Origin: Actinomycetota bacterium
GTDB lineage: Bacteria; Actinomycetota; Actinomycetes; S36-B12; UBA5976
Assembly (NCBI GenBank): GCA_947447095.1
Contig: CANFIL010000033.1
Coordinates: 1-12,412, forward strand
Length of the DNA: 12,412 nt
Reading direction: 5' to 3'
The notes beneath the pieces are model-generated. The model saw only the letters and a list, made by a program, of their open reading frames with translations, did no database searches and was not told the origin of the DNA. Of this stretch, positions 1 to 7,576 are shown piece by piece (position 1 is the first letter of the stretch; every line of letters starts with the position of its first letter). A program made the position numbers and the translations under genes.

Positions 1-1982
1 GTCCACGACACGTCCACAAGCCGCTCTGCTTGTGCCAATAAGTCATCAGCATTCACGCAATCACGACGGTGGACAGAGACTCCTGAGCCGCGTGTTACGA
101 AACCAAAGACGTCGTCTCCAGGAACAGGTGTGCAGCACCTAGCAAGCTTTACCCACGTGTCCTGTGCCCCGTCAACAGTTACGCCTGAATCCCCCTTGGA
201 AGGCTTCCGAGTTGTAGATAACGCCGAAACGATTTCAGAGCCGTCCTCAATGGATTCCTCAAGACCGCCGTGCGCTGTCAGTAGACGAGTCACGACAGTT
301 TGAGCGCCAAGATGCCCTTCACCTACCGCGGCATAAAGCGACGTGACATCCGCATAGTTTGCATCGGCAGCAAGAGTATTGAGCATGCTGCTGGTCAAGA
401 GACGCAAAGGAACGCCTTGCTTCTTCATGGCCTTAAGAATGTGATCCTTGCCAGTTTCAATGGCTTCTTCGCGGCGTTCTTTCGAGAACCATGCCTTAAT
501 CTTGGAGCGGGCACGAGCGCTAACGGCAACATTGAGCCAGTCGCGGCTTGGTCCAGCGTTGTCCGCTTTATTAGTAATAATTTCAATCGCATCGCCGTTG
601 TTGAGCTTGGTATCCAGTGGCGCAAGCTTGCCGTTTACGCGGGCACCCACACAACGGTTGCCTACTTCGGTGTGCACTGAGTAAGCGAAATCGATTGGTG
701 TGCTGCCTGCTGGTAGTGCTACGACCTCACCCTTTGGCGTAAATACATAAACTTCGGCAGCGCCAAGATCGTCGCGCAAAGAATCGAGGAAATCGCTTGG
801 ATCTTCGGTCTCGCGTTGCCAATCCAACAGTTGACGCACCCAGCCAAGATCATCTGGTCCGGATTTGCCGCTTACGTTTGGCTGCTTATAGCGCCAATGG
901 GAAGCTACACCGTATTCAGCTGCCCGATGCATTTCGTGTGTGCGAATTTGGAATTCAACAGGCTTACCAGATGGTCCGATAACAGTGGTGTGCAGTGATT
1001 GATACATCGTGAACTTTGGCATCGCGATGTAATCCTTGAAACGTCCTGGTACTGGATTCCAACGGTTGTGAATAATGCCGAGGGTTGCATAGCAGTCTTG
1101 AACTGAATCCACCAAGACTCGAACGCCCAAAAGGTCGTAAATGTCTTGAAAGTCGCGGCCGCGCACAATCATCTTTTGGTAGATGCTGTAGAAGTGCTTA
1201 GGTCGACCAACGACTTCGCCCTCGACTCCTGAATCTAAAAGGTCATGACGAACAGCGCCAAGAATTTCAGCAAGGTACTCATCACGTGCTGGAGCACGTT
1301 CACTGACAAGCCGTGCGATTTCCTCGAACATTTTTGGGTAAAGCGTTGCGAAAGCCAGATCTTCTAGTTCCCACTTGATGGTGTTCATTCCAAGACGATG
1401 CGCCAATGGAGCATAAATTTCTAAGGTCTCTCGTGCCTTTTGTTCCTGCTTTTCAACTGACATGTAAGAGAGTGTGCGCATGTTATGTAGTCGGTCTACC
1501 AACTTAATAACGAGAACGCGAATGTCGCGCGCCATTGCAACAACCATTTTACGAACAGTCTCTGCTGCTGAGGCTTGCCCGAACTTCACCTTGTCGAGCT
1601 TTGTGACTCCGTCTACAAGGCCTGCCACTTCATCGCCAAAATCTTTACGTAACTGATCGAGAGAATATTCTGTGTCTTCCACTGTGTCGTGAAGTAATGC
1701 AGCAATGATCGTCGATGACGTCATACCCAGATCGGCGAGTAGTCCAGCAACTGCGACCGGGTGTGTGATGTACTCGTCACCGGATCGACGCATCTGGTGT
1801 CTGTGCAAATATTCGGCATATTGATAAGCGCGGATAATCTCATCGCGTGAGCTCGCTGGATGGAAAGTTAACAACGTATCGATGACGCCCTGAATGTCGT
1901 CAGTTAGAGGACTTTCGAGGCCCTCTGGGAAGCGTGCGGCAACGGCAAGCGCTATCGATGCGTCAGATTCGCTAGTAGCCAT
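1..1982 (-). CDS. relA: Bifunctional (p)ppGpp synthetase/hydrolase (RelA/SpoT homologue), C-terminus outside window
   Basis: Makes and degrades the alarmone (p)ppGpp, which drives the stringent response. I translated 660 codons from the ATG at 1982 to the window edge without a stop or frameshift. The N-terminal HD hydrolase domain (about residues 45-200) keeps the expected metal ligands H74, H98, D99 and D163, plus E102-D103. The synthetase domain (about 240-360) contains YDLLGVRV near 282 and RFKD at 314-317; an RxKD motif is typical of bifunctional enzymes, whereas monofunctional RelA carries ExDD. A TGS domain starts near 410 (EVYVFTPKGEV). A zinc-finger-like motif, CCTPVPGD, lies at 616-623. 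The family is usually about 750-790 residues, so roughly the last 100, including the ACT domain, are missing at the left edge. The start is supported by GGGAGG five bases upstream. The gene follows apt after 39 bases and probably shares its transcript. Confidence 0.97.
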   Translation of the reverse strand, partial: MATSESDASIALAVAARFPEGLESPLTDDIQGVIDTLLTFHPASSRDEIIRAYQYAEYLHRHQMRRSGDEYITHPVAVAGLLADLGMTSSTIIAALLHDTVEDTEYSLDQLRKDFGDEVAGLVDGVTKLDKVKFGQASAAETVRKMVVAMARDIRVLVIKLVDRLHNMRTLSYMSVEKQEQKARETLEIYAPLAHRLGMNTIKWELEDLAFATLYPKMFEEIARLVSERAPARDEYLAEILGAVRHDLLDSGVEGEVVGRPKHFYSIYQKMIVRGRDFQDIYDLLGVRVLVDSVQDCYATLGIIHNRWNPVPGRFKDYIAMPKFTMYQSLHTTVIGPSGKPVEFQIRTHEMHRAAEYGVASHWRYKQPNVSGKSGPDDLGWVRQLLDWQRETEDPSDFLDSLRDDLGAAEVYVFTPKGEVVALPAGSTPIDFAYSVHTEVGNRCVGARVNGKLAPLDTKLNNGDAIEIITNKADNAGPSRDWLNVAVSARARSKIKAWFSKERREEAIETGKDHILKAMKKQGVPLRLLTSSMLNTLAADANYADVTSLYAAVGEGHLGAQTVVTRLLTAHGGLEESIEDGSEIVSALSTTRKPSKGDSGVTVDGAQDTWVKLARCCTPVPGDDVFGFVTRGSGVSVHRRDCVNADDLLAQAERLVDVSW

Positions 1983-2021
1983 AAACCCTCCCTGTTTGGC
2001 AAGTGTAGATCAAACTCTCAC

Positions 2022-2552
2022 CTAGCCAAATACAGTGAAGACCTCGGTATCGGGAAAGGTTTCTTCGAACTTCTTATCGCCGCCAAGGAATTCCAGGTTG
2101 AGTAACACTGCAAAGCCTGACAATGTTGCTCCGCACAGCTCTACGAGTTGCCCTGCTGCGCACGCTGTACCACCGGTTGCAAGGACATCGTCTACCAAAA
2201 GCACATGGTCGTCGTTCGAAAGGGCGTCGCGATGAATCTCGATTGCGTCTTGACCGTATTCCAGGCTGTACTCAACGCGAAAAGTTTCACGAGGCAATTT
2301 GCCTTTTTTCCGAATAGGCACAAAGCCAACACCCATGTGTGAAGCAAGTGCTGCGCCAACCATGAATCCACGTGCTTCGATACCCGCGATCTTGGTTACC
2401 TTGCGATCGGCAAAGTGCTTGGCGCAAACGTCAAGCACGTATGCCATTGCGTCAGGATCTGAGAAAACAGGGGTCAGGTCCTTAAAGAGCACGCCTGGCG
2501 TTGGATAATCAGCAATCTCAACGATTAATGATTCGGCATGCTCACGGGACAC
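2022..2552 (-). CDS. apt: Adenine phosphoribosyltransferase
   Basis: Cytoplasmic purine salvage enzyme that joins adenine and PRPP to give AMP and pyrophosphate. The 176-residue length is normal for the family. The N-terminus has the characteristic PTPGVLFKDLTPVF (17-30), and GIEARGFM (57-64) is also typical. The PRPP-binding motif LLVDDVLATGGTA is at 118-130. The start is a GTG at 2552-2550, two bases after the secF stop, with an AGGGGAG ribosome binding site inside the end of secF. Translation is therefore probably coupled to secF. Its place between secF and relA is the standard actinobacterial arrangement. A functional link with relA is plausible because both act on purine nucleotide pools, but that is inference. 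Confidence 0.97.
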   Translation of the reverse strand: MSREHAESLIVEIADYPTPGVLFKDLTPVFSDPDAMAYVLDVCAKHFADRKVTKIAGIEARGFMVGAALASHMGVGFVPIRKKGKLPRETFRVEYSLEYGQDAIEIHRDALSNDDHVLLVDDVLATGGTACAAGQLVELCGATLSGFAVLLNLEFLGGDKKFEETFPDTEVFTVFG

Positions 2553-2554
2553 GG

Positions 2555-3640
2555 TTAACTCCCCTGGCGCTTTGAGCGAGTCTTCTTAACTCGTTGCTGA
2601 CGAGGTCCAGCAGGTGCAACGTATGCGCCAGCAGTTACCGGAATGAGAAGCTCACCTTCGGCGCCTGCATTCTTTCGACGATTTTCGACCCGCTTACGAA
2701 GTGCCTTCATTTCAGGCTGACGTTCCTTGATGACAGCAAGAATCGGTGTCGCAATAAAGATCGATGAATACGTGCCAACCAGCATTCCAACGAATAGCGC
2801 CAAGGCGAGATCGTTAAGTGTTCCCGCGCCGAGCATGACTACCCCGACGACCAAGATGGAAAGGACGGGCAAAAGGGCAACGATTGACGTGTTGATGCTT
2901 CGAGCAAGCGTCTGATTGAGCGCTAGATTTGCCGCGTCACTGTAGGTCATGCGACTTCCAGCAGTGAGACCAGCAGTATTTTCACGCACCTTGTCGAATA
3001 CAACAACGGTGTCATACAGCGAGAAACCAAGAATGGTTAAGAATCCGATGACTGTTGCTGGAGTAACTTCAAATCCACTGAGGGCATAGATGCCAACAGT
3101 GATCAAGACGTCATGAACTAGCGCAATCAAGCCGGCAAGAGCCATTGGCCATTCAAAATACAGTGCAAGGAAAAGTGCAACCAAGAAGAGGAATACAGCT
3201 AGAGCCTTTGCGGCGTTTTTGGAAACTTCACTACCCCAGGTTGGGCCGACCATTTGGACCTTGATGTCCGTATCAGCAACACCGAATTCTTTAGCGAGTG
3301 CGGCGTTAACCGCGTTTGATTCTGTGGTGTCCAAAGTTGGAGTCTGCACCCGAATCGTGTCGCCACCAACAATCGTTACTGACGATGCAGTGACGCCTTC
3401 AGATGCAACAGCATCTCGTGCAGCAGTAACTTCCGCCGTTGTTGGGTTTGAGACGGGCACGGAATATTCAGCGCCACCCTTAAATTCAATGCCGAGAGTC
3501 AGTCCGCGAGTTGCCAAAGTCCCGATTGACAGCAACAAAACAAGTGCTGAGATGACGAACCAGGTCTTACGCTTTCCGACGAAGTCGTAGGACACGCGAC
3601 CCGTGTACAGGTTATGGCTGAGTTTGCCCAAGCGCGACAT
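2555..3640 (-). CDS. secF: Protein translocase subunit SecF
   Basis: Membrane subunit that pairs with SecD to use the proton gradient and help preproteins through SecYEG. The 361 residues show the SecF layout: a first membrane segment at about 27-46, an extracytoplasmic domain that opens with GIEFKGGAEY (50-59), then five further hydrophobic segments between about 145 and 304. The family motif LYDTVVVFDKVREN lies at 208-221. The C-terminal tail after about 305 is strongly basic (ending KKTRSKRQGS) and should be cytoplasmic. The ATG at 3640 overlaps the secD stop as TAATG and is preceded by GAGGTGG, so SecD and SecF are probably made together. Nothing in the gene looks damaged. Confidence 0.97.
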   Translation of the reverse strand: MSRLGKLSHNLYTGRVSYDFVGKRKTWFVISALVLLLSIGTLATRGLTLGIEFKGGAEYSVPVSNPTTAEVTAARDAVASEGVTASSVTIVGGDTIRVQTPTLDTTESNAVNAALAKEFGVADTDIKVQMVGPTWGSEVSKNAAKALAVFLFLVALFLALYFEWPMALAGLIALVHDVLITVGIYALSGFEVTPATVIGFLTILGFSLYDTVVVFDKVRENTAGLTAGSRMTYSDAANLALNQTLARSINTSIVALLPVLSILVVGVVMLGAGTLNDLALALFVGMLVGTYSSIFIATPILAVIKERQPEMKALRKRVENRRKNAGAEGELLIPVTAGAYVAPAGPRQQRVKKTRSKRQGS

Positions 3641-5247
3641 TACTGTGCCACCTCACTTTGCGTTGTTGTGACTTCTCGATTGACGGTTACGCCAGTCCAC
3701 TTAGACCCACTGTTCATCCACTTGGATTTTGCAGCGAGTGTCACGAGTGGACGAGTGAAGAGGAACGCCACCACGATGTCGATCAACGTCGTCAATCCCA
3801 GTGTGAACGCGAAACCACGAACGCTACCAACGGACAAGTAATACAAAACCGTTGCAGCTAGGAATGAAACGAAGTCAGCAGCAAGGATTGTGCGTCGAGC
3901 ACGAACCCAGCCAGCGTCGACAGCTGTGCGAAGGCGCTTTCCATCACGCAATTCGTCTCGAATTCGTTCAAAGTAAACAATGAAAGAGTCAGCTGTGATA
4001 CCAATGGCAACGATCGCACCAGCAATACCGGCCAACGTCAACGTGAAGCCGATTTCGCGACCAAGCACGATGAACGTGAAGTATGTAATGGCAGCGGCCA
4101 GAACCAAGCTCACTACAGCAATGACACCAAGTGCTCGGTAGTAGAGCAAAAGATAAATCACAACGAGTAGCAAACCGAATGCGCCCGCAAGTAGACCTGC
4201 ACGCAATTGATCGTTACCCAGTGTTGGTGAAATCTGTTGAACTTCATCAACGTTCAAGCTGATGGGAAGTGCGCCGTATTTCAACACCTGTGAGAGAGCT
4301 TTAGCCTCTTCGGCGGTGAAGTTACCAGTGATTGTGGCTTGGCCGCCGAGAATCGGTTCGTTAACTGTTGGAGCGCTAACAATGAGTCCATCGAGCACTA
4401 TGCCGAACTGGTTGTTAGGTTCCTTTTGTGCAGACAACGTTTTGGTAGCTTCTGCAAACTTCTTGGCGCCTTCGGTTGTCAATGTGAGATCAACTTGCCA
4501 TGCTCCAGCACCGGATTGAGGCAATCCAGCTGTGGCACTTGCAATGTCAGATCCTGTGAGCAATGCCGGAGCGAGTGCAAACTTGAGCGACGCATCGCGC
4601 TGGCACGTGATGAGATACTGCGCTTCATCGTCAACCGAGCCGACCATGACATCAGACTTGTCGCAGTTGAGTGCTTGAAAACGTTTGCCGAATTCTTCGT
4701 CTGCGGTCTTTGCCTGAATCGGAGCCTTCAGCAATTCTGGTGCAACCGAAACAGTCGGAGTTGGTGCTGGTGTCGCTGATGCGCTCGGGCTTGCTGAAGC
4801 ACTTGGTGTGCTCGAGCCGGATGCTGAAGGCGTTGCACTTACAGATGGCTTAGCTGCTGGAGAACCGTAGTCAATAGCAAGAACAGGTCGGAAGTTTAGC
4901 TTTGCAGTGGTCTTGAGCTGATCAACAACTCCACGACCAGTAACACCTGGAATCGTCACGATAATCTTGGTGCTTGCGCCTGAACCCTGAGTTGTCACTT
5001 CGGCTTCCGCTACGCCGAATCCATCCACGCGTTCGCGAATGATGGAAACGGTTTGGGCAATCTGTTCCGTGCTAATGGGCTCGGAACCGGTTGATACGGG
5101 CGTAAGGATGACCTGGGTTCCACCCTGTAGATCAAGTCCTAGCTTTGGTGCGTGGCTCTTGTTGGGTAAGAATGCCCAAACTGCCAAGCCCAGCACTGCA
5201 ATGCCGAGGAACAATAACGAGCGACTGGGTCGATAGTGCTGGGCCAC
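3640..5247 (-). CDS. secD: Protein translocase subunit SecD
   Basis: Membrane subunit acting with SecF in the later, proton-driven step of Sec export. Residues 11-27 form the first membrane segment, followed by LGLDLQGGTQV (36-46), the conserved opening of the P1 domain. Residues 133-170 are a Ser/Ala/Pro-rich linker that should lie outside the membrane. Two cysteines, C195 and C215, follow it in the same exported region. Five hydrophobic segments lie between about 348 and 507 and include the motif GITADSFIVYFERIRDE (416-432) of actinobacterial SecD. The start is a GTG at 5247; an in-frame TGA two codons upstream rules out a longer protein. The ribosome binding site is weak (AGAAAG). The usual upstream partner gene yajC is absent. 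Confidence 0.96.
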   Translation of the reverse strand: MAQHYRPSRSLLFLGIAVLGLAVWAFLPNKSHAPKLGLDLQGGTQVILTPVSTGSEPISTEQIAQTVSIIRERVDGFGVAEAEVTTQGSGASTKIIVTIPGVTGRGVVDQLKTTAKLNFRPVLAIDYGSPAAKPSVSATPSASGSSTPSASASPSASATPAPTPTVSVAPELLKAPIQAKTADEEFGKRFQALNCDKSDVMVGSVDDEAQYLITCQRDASLKFALAPALLTGSDIASATAGLPQSGAGAWQVDLTLTTEGAKKFAEATKTLSAQKEPNNQFGIVLDGLIVSAPTVNEPILGGQATITGNFTAEEAKALSQVLKYGALPISLNVDEVQQISPTLGNDQLRAGLLAGAFGLLLVVIYLLLYYRALGVIAVVSLVLAAAITYFTFIVLGREIGFTLTLAGIAGAIVAIGITADSFIVYFERIRDELRDGKRLRTAVDAGWVRARRTILAADFVSFLAATVLYYLSVGSVRGFAFTLGLTTLIDIVVAFLFTRPLVTLAAKSKWMNSGSKWTGVTVNREVTTTQSEVAQ

Positions 5248-5344
5248 AAGTCACACTTTCTCTAGGGGACGATTACTGGGCATGTCATACGACAAACACC
5301 TTGATTTACCTTAGTGGATAGGGCGAAACTCCCCTACAACGCCA
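5248..5344 (-). other. Intergenic gap between ruvB and secD, no yajC
   Basis: This 97-base gap is where yajC normally sits in actinobacterial ruvCAB-yajC-secDF clusters. It is too short for yajC and contains no plausible small gene. On the minus strand a TANNNT hexamer, TAAGGT (5313-5308), could be a -10 element for secDF-apt-relA. I found no matching -35 element at normal spacing, so the promoter is a guess. Confidence 0.35.
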
Positions 5345-6370
5345 CTAGTCCAAGGGTAATTGGGCCGACCAGCTCGGCACTTCACGACCAAGGGCAACCC
5401 AGGCCATCCCTGTGGCGATTCGGCCGCGTTGAGTGCGGCTCATGTAACCCTCACGAACCAAGTAAGGCTCGCACACGGTATCCACGGTTTCAGGCTCTTC
5501 GGCCACCGCCAAAGCCAGCGTAGATAGGCCAACGGGACCCCCGTTGAACTTGTCGATGAGCGCTGTAAGGACTGCACGATCAAGGCGGTCAAGTCCGCGT
5601 TCGTCGATTTCGTACAGCTCGAGTGCTGCCTTTGTCGAGGTCATGTCCAAAATGCCCTTGTTGTGCACTTGTGCGTAATCGCGCGAGCGTCGTAGAAGTC
5701 GATTAGCGATTCGAGGGGTGCCCCGAGAACGACCAGCTATTTCATGGGCGCTATCAATGTCAATCTCAATGTCCAAGCGAAGTGCCGAGCGCGAAACGAT
5801 GGCCTGAAGTTCGCTGGGCTCGTAGTAATCAAGTTGCGCGGTGAAGCCAAAGCGATCGCGCAGCGGAGCAGGCAACATTCCCGCTCTAGTCGTTGCTCCG
5901 ACTAATGTGAACGACGGCAATTCAAGTGGAATTGATGTTGCTCCTGCGCCTTTGCCAATCATGACATCGACGCGGAAATCTTCCATCGCCATGTATAGCA
6001 TTTCTTCCGCAGAACGTGAAACTCGATGAATCTCATCAATGAAGAGAACTTCACCGGGAATCAGACTGGACAGAATGCTCGCGAGATCTCCAGCGTGTTG
6101 AATTGTTGGACCGCTGGTGATGCGAAGAGGTGCTCCAACTTCACTGGCAATGATCATCGCAAGTGTTGTCTTGCCAAGTCCCGGTGGCCCAGCAAGTAAA
6201 ATATGCTCCGAGCTTGCCGAACGAGCTTTTGCCGCATCAAGCACCAAGCCAAGTTGTTGTTTGACTCGACTTTGCCCTACGAACTCCGTGAGTGACGCGG
6301 GACGCAAAGCTGCTTCGGCCGCACGTTCCGCCGGTGTGCTCGAGACACTTGTAATGAAATCTTCGCTCAT
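5345..6370 (-). CDS. ruvB: Holliday junction branch migration ATPase RuvB
   Basis: Hexameric AAA+ motor that drives branch migration of Holliday junctions with RuvA. The 341 residues match the usual length. Walker A is GPPGLGKTT (61-69) and Walker B is LFIDEIH (109-115). Sensor 1 is GATT (158-161), the arginine finger region is LRDRFG (170-175), and sensor 2 is GTPRIANR (217-224). The C-terminal winged helix carries EPYLVREGYMSRTQRGR (301-317). All motifs are intact. The ATG at 6370 overlaps the ruvA stop by four bases (ATGA), which indicates translational coupling. It is the last gene of ruvCAB, so it should follow the SOS control inferred upstream of ruvC. Confidence 0.98.
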   Translation of the reverse strand: MSEDFITSVSSTPAERAAEAALRPASLTEFVGQSRVKQQLGLVLDAAKARSASSEHILLAGPPGLGKTTLAMIIASEVGAPLRITSGPTIQHAGDLASILSSLIPGEVLFIDEIHRVSRSAEEMLYMAMEDFRVDVMIGKGAGATSIPLELPSFTLVGATTRAGMLPAPLRDRFGFTAQLDYYEPSELQAIVSRSALRLDIEIDIDSAHEIAGRSRGTPRIANRLLRRSRDYAQVHNKGILDMTSTKAALELYEIDERGLDRLDRAVLTALIDKFNGGPVGLSTLALAVAEEPETVDTVCEPYLVREGYMSRTQRGRIATGMAWVALGREVPSWSAQLPLD

Positions 6371-6957
6371 GAGTTACCCAGCATTTGTAATGCTTGGCGC
6401 AGCAAGCCAGCGATATCAGTGTCATCAGAACTGGTCTGAGTGGCAAGAGTCGCCACGGCTTTGGTGGCATCTTTATTAGTCCAGCCAAGACCAACGAGTG
6501 CCTGCGTGACTTGTTCTTGCCACCCGGTTGCCGCAACTGAAACTCCAGGCGAACCTGCATAACCGATTCGGTCTTTGAGTTCAAGGACAAGTCGTTGCGC
6601 ACCCTTGGTGCCCACGCCAGGCGTCTTTGTGAGGCGTGCGATGTCTTCGTTAGCAATCGCGGCGCGTAGATCCTCAGCAGACATAGACGCCAAAATTGTA
6701 AAAGCGAGTTTTGGACCAAAGCCACTCACGCCTTGAATGATTTCGAATAGCTCGCGGCTGTGCGAAGATTCAAAGCCGAATAAGGTCAACGAGTCTTCAC
6801 GCACGACAAGTGAAGTTGCCAGTGTTATCGAATGGCCAACTCTGGCGGTTGAGATCGTTTGAGGCGAGCACATGACGTGCATCCCGACGCCACCTAAGGC
6901 AACAACAAGCGAATCCAGTCTCGCTTCTAAAACATCTCCAGTAATACTTGCGATCAT
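6367..6957 (-). CDS. ruvA: Holliday junction binding protein RuvA
   Basis: Tetrameric protein that binds four-way DNA junctions and loads RuvB. The N-terminal OB-fold domain covers about residues 1-62. Two helix-hairpin-helix motifs follow, around VSGFGPKLA (77-85) and TPGVGTKGAQRL (112-123). A short C-terminal RuvB-binding domain covers about 144-196. I chose the ATG at 6957, giving 196 residues that begin MIASITGDV, as is typical for RuvA. The same frame is open 21 codons further upstream inside ruvC, but that extension is Arg/Ala-rich and unlike the family. The chosen ATG overlaps the ruvC stop by four bases (ATGA), with CGAGG about nine bases upstream. Confidence 0.96.
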   Translation of the reverse strand: MIASITGDVLEARLDSLVVALGGVGMHVMCSPQTISTARVGHSITLATSLVVREDSLTLFGFESSHSRELFEIIQGVSGFGPKLAFTILASMSAEDLRAAIANEDIARLTKTPGVGTKGAQRLVLELKDRIGYAGSPGVSVAATGWQEQVTQALVGLGWTNKDATKAVATLATQTSSDDTDIAGLLRQALQMLGNS

Positions 6958-7469
6958 TGTGCTTGCCTCGCTAGTCCTTCGGCAACACGCTGCTGCCCTA
7001 CTCCGCGCATGGCGTGGCACAGGGCAAGAGCTAAGGCATCAGCAGCGTCAGCAGGTTTTGGCGGCGAGGACAAATTGAGAATACGAGTGACCATGGAAGT
7101 CACTTGTGCTTTGTCTGCACGACCGTAGCCAGTAACAGCAGCCTTCACTTCTGTTGGTGTGTAAAGCGCTGTATCAATACCCAGACGCGTGGCGTTGAGA
7201 AGTGCAACTGCACTTGCCTGCGCCGTACCCATCGCGGTACGAACATTGAGCTGGCTGAAGACGCGTTCTACCGCGACGAAATCCGGCTGGTAGGTATCCA
7301 TCAGGGCCGATAATTCCTGATCGAGTTGGAGCAAGCGAGCTGGCAATTCGGCGTCAGAATCGGTTCGCACGACATGCACAGAGACAAACTGTGACCGACG
7401 ATGACCATCGACATCCACAATTCCAACACCACAACGCGTTAAACCGGGGTCTATACCCATGATCCGCAT
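6954..7469 (-). CDS. ruvC: Crossover junction endodeoxyribonuclease RuvC
   Basis: Dimeric nuclease that cuts Holliday junctions symmetrically after RuvAB branch migration. The protein has 171 residues, close to the usual length. The acidic metal-binding residues of the RNase H-like fold are present: D7 in MGIDPG, E68 in VAVERVF, and D141 and D144 in DAADALALALCH. The start chosen is the ATG at 7469, giving MRIMGIDPG, with GAGAGG about nine bases upstream. An ATG three codons later is possible but would sit too close to the catalytic D7. The gene opens the ruvCAB unit after a 107-base gap. A LexA-type operator lies 15 bases ahead of the start codon. Confidence 0.97.
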   Translation of the reverse strand: MRIMGIDPGLTRCGVGIVDVDGHRRSQFVSVHVVRTDSDAELPARLLQLDQELSALMDTYQPDFVAVERVFSQLNVRTAMGTAQASAVALLNATRLGIDTALYTPTEVKAAVTGYGRADKAQVTSMVTRILNLSSPPKPADAADALALALCHAMRGVGQQRVAEGLARQAQ

Positions 7470-7484
7470 GCGGGTCGCCTCTCT

Positions 7485-7500
7485 ACGAACATCTGTTCGA
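7485..7500 (-). promoter_or_regulatory. LexA (SOS) box upstream of ruvC
   Basis: On the minus strand this reads TCGAAC-AGAT-GTTCGT. The actinobacterial LexA consensus, known from mycobacteria, is TCGAAC-N4-GTTCGA, so 11 of 12 specified bases match. It lies directly upstream of the ruvC ribosome binding site. A TANNNT hexamer (TAGGCT, 7508-7503) just upstream would place the transcription start inside the box, as expected for a repressor operator. Mycobacterial ruvC is also preceded by an SOS box, which supports the call. Confidence 0.85.
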
Positions 7501-7502
7501 AT

Positions 7503-7508
7503 AGCCTA
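7503..7508 (-). promoter_or_regulatory. Possible -10 element for ruvCAB
   Basis: On the minus strand the hexamer is TAGGCT, which fits the TANNNT pattern of actinobacterial housekeeping promoters. It abuts the LexA box. No good -35 hexamer is seen at 16-18 bases upstream, so the call rests on position and the operator overlap. Confidence 0.35.
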
Positions 7509-7576
7509 TGGGAAAACACGGGCAAATAGCGACATTGTCACGATTTGGCGCGCCCAAAGGCTTCACCGACGGCGGA

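Noticed and set aside
300..680. Open frame on the plus strand antisense to relA
   Set aside because: It lies entirely within the intact relA frame, has no recognisable motif and no ribosome binding site; the same applies to the other plus-strand frames in the window.
4339..4779. 146-codon plus-strand open frame antisense to secD
   Set aside because: The protein is rich in Cys and Arg with no family resemblance, as expected for a shadow of secD.
5263..5336. Seven-base inverted repeat TAGGGGA / TCCCCTA in the ruvB-secD gap
   Set aside because: The arms are about 60 bases apart, do not extend, and such a match is fairly likely by chance in a region of this size.
6237..6725. 162-codon minus-strand open frame across the ruvA/ruvB junction
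   Set aside because: It is out of frame with two intact, recognisable genes and resembles no family.
6958..7020. Longer RuvA with 21 extra N-terminal residues
   Set aside because: The extension lies inside ruvC and is Arg/Ala-rich; RuvA proteins typically begin at the MIAS sequence, which has its own coupled ATG.
7544..7558. Palindrome TTTGGCGCGCCCAAA after yebC as a terminator
   Set aside because: The stem is short and no U-tract follows on the minus strand; the core is just a GGCGCGCC palindrome.
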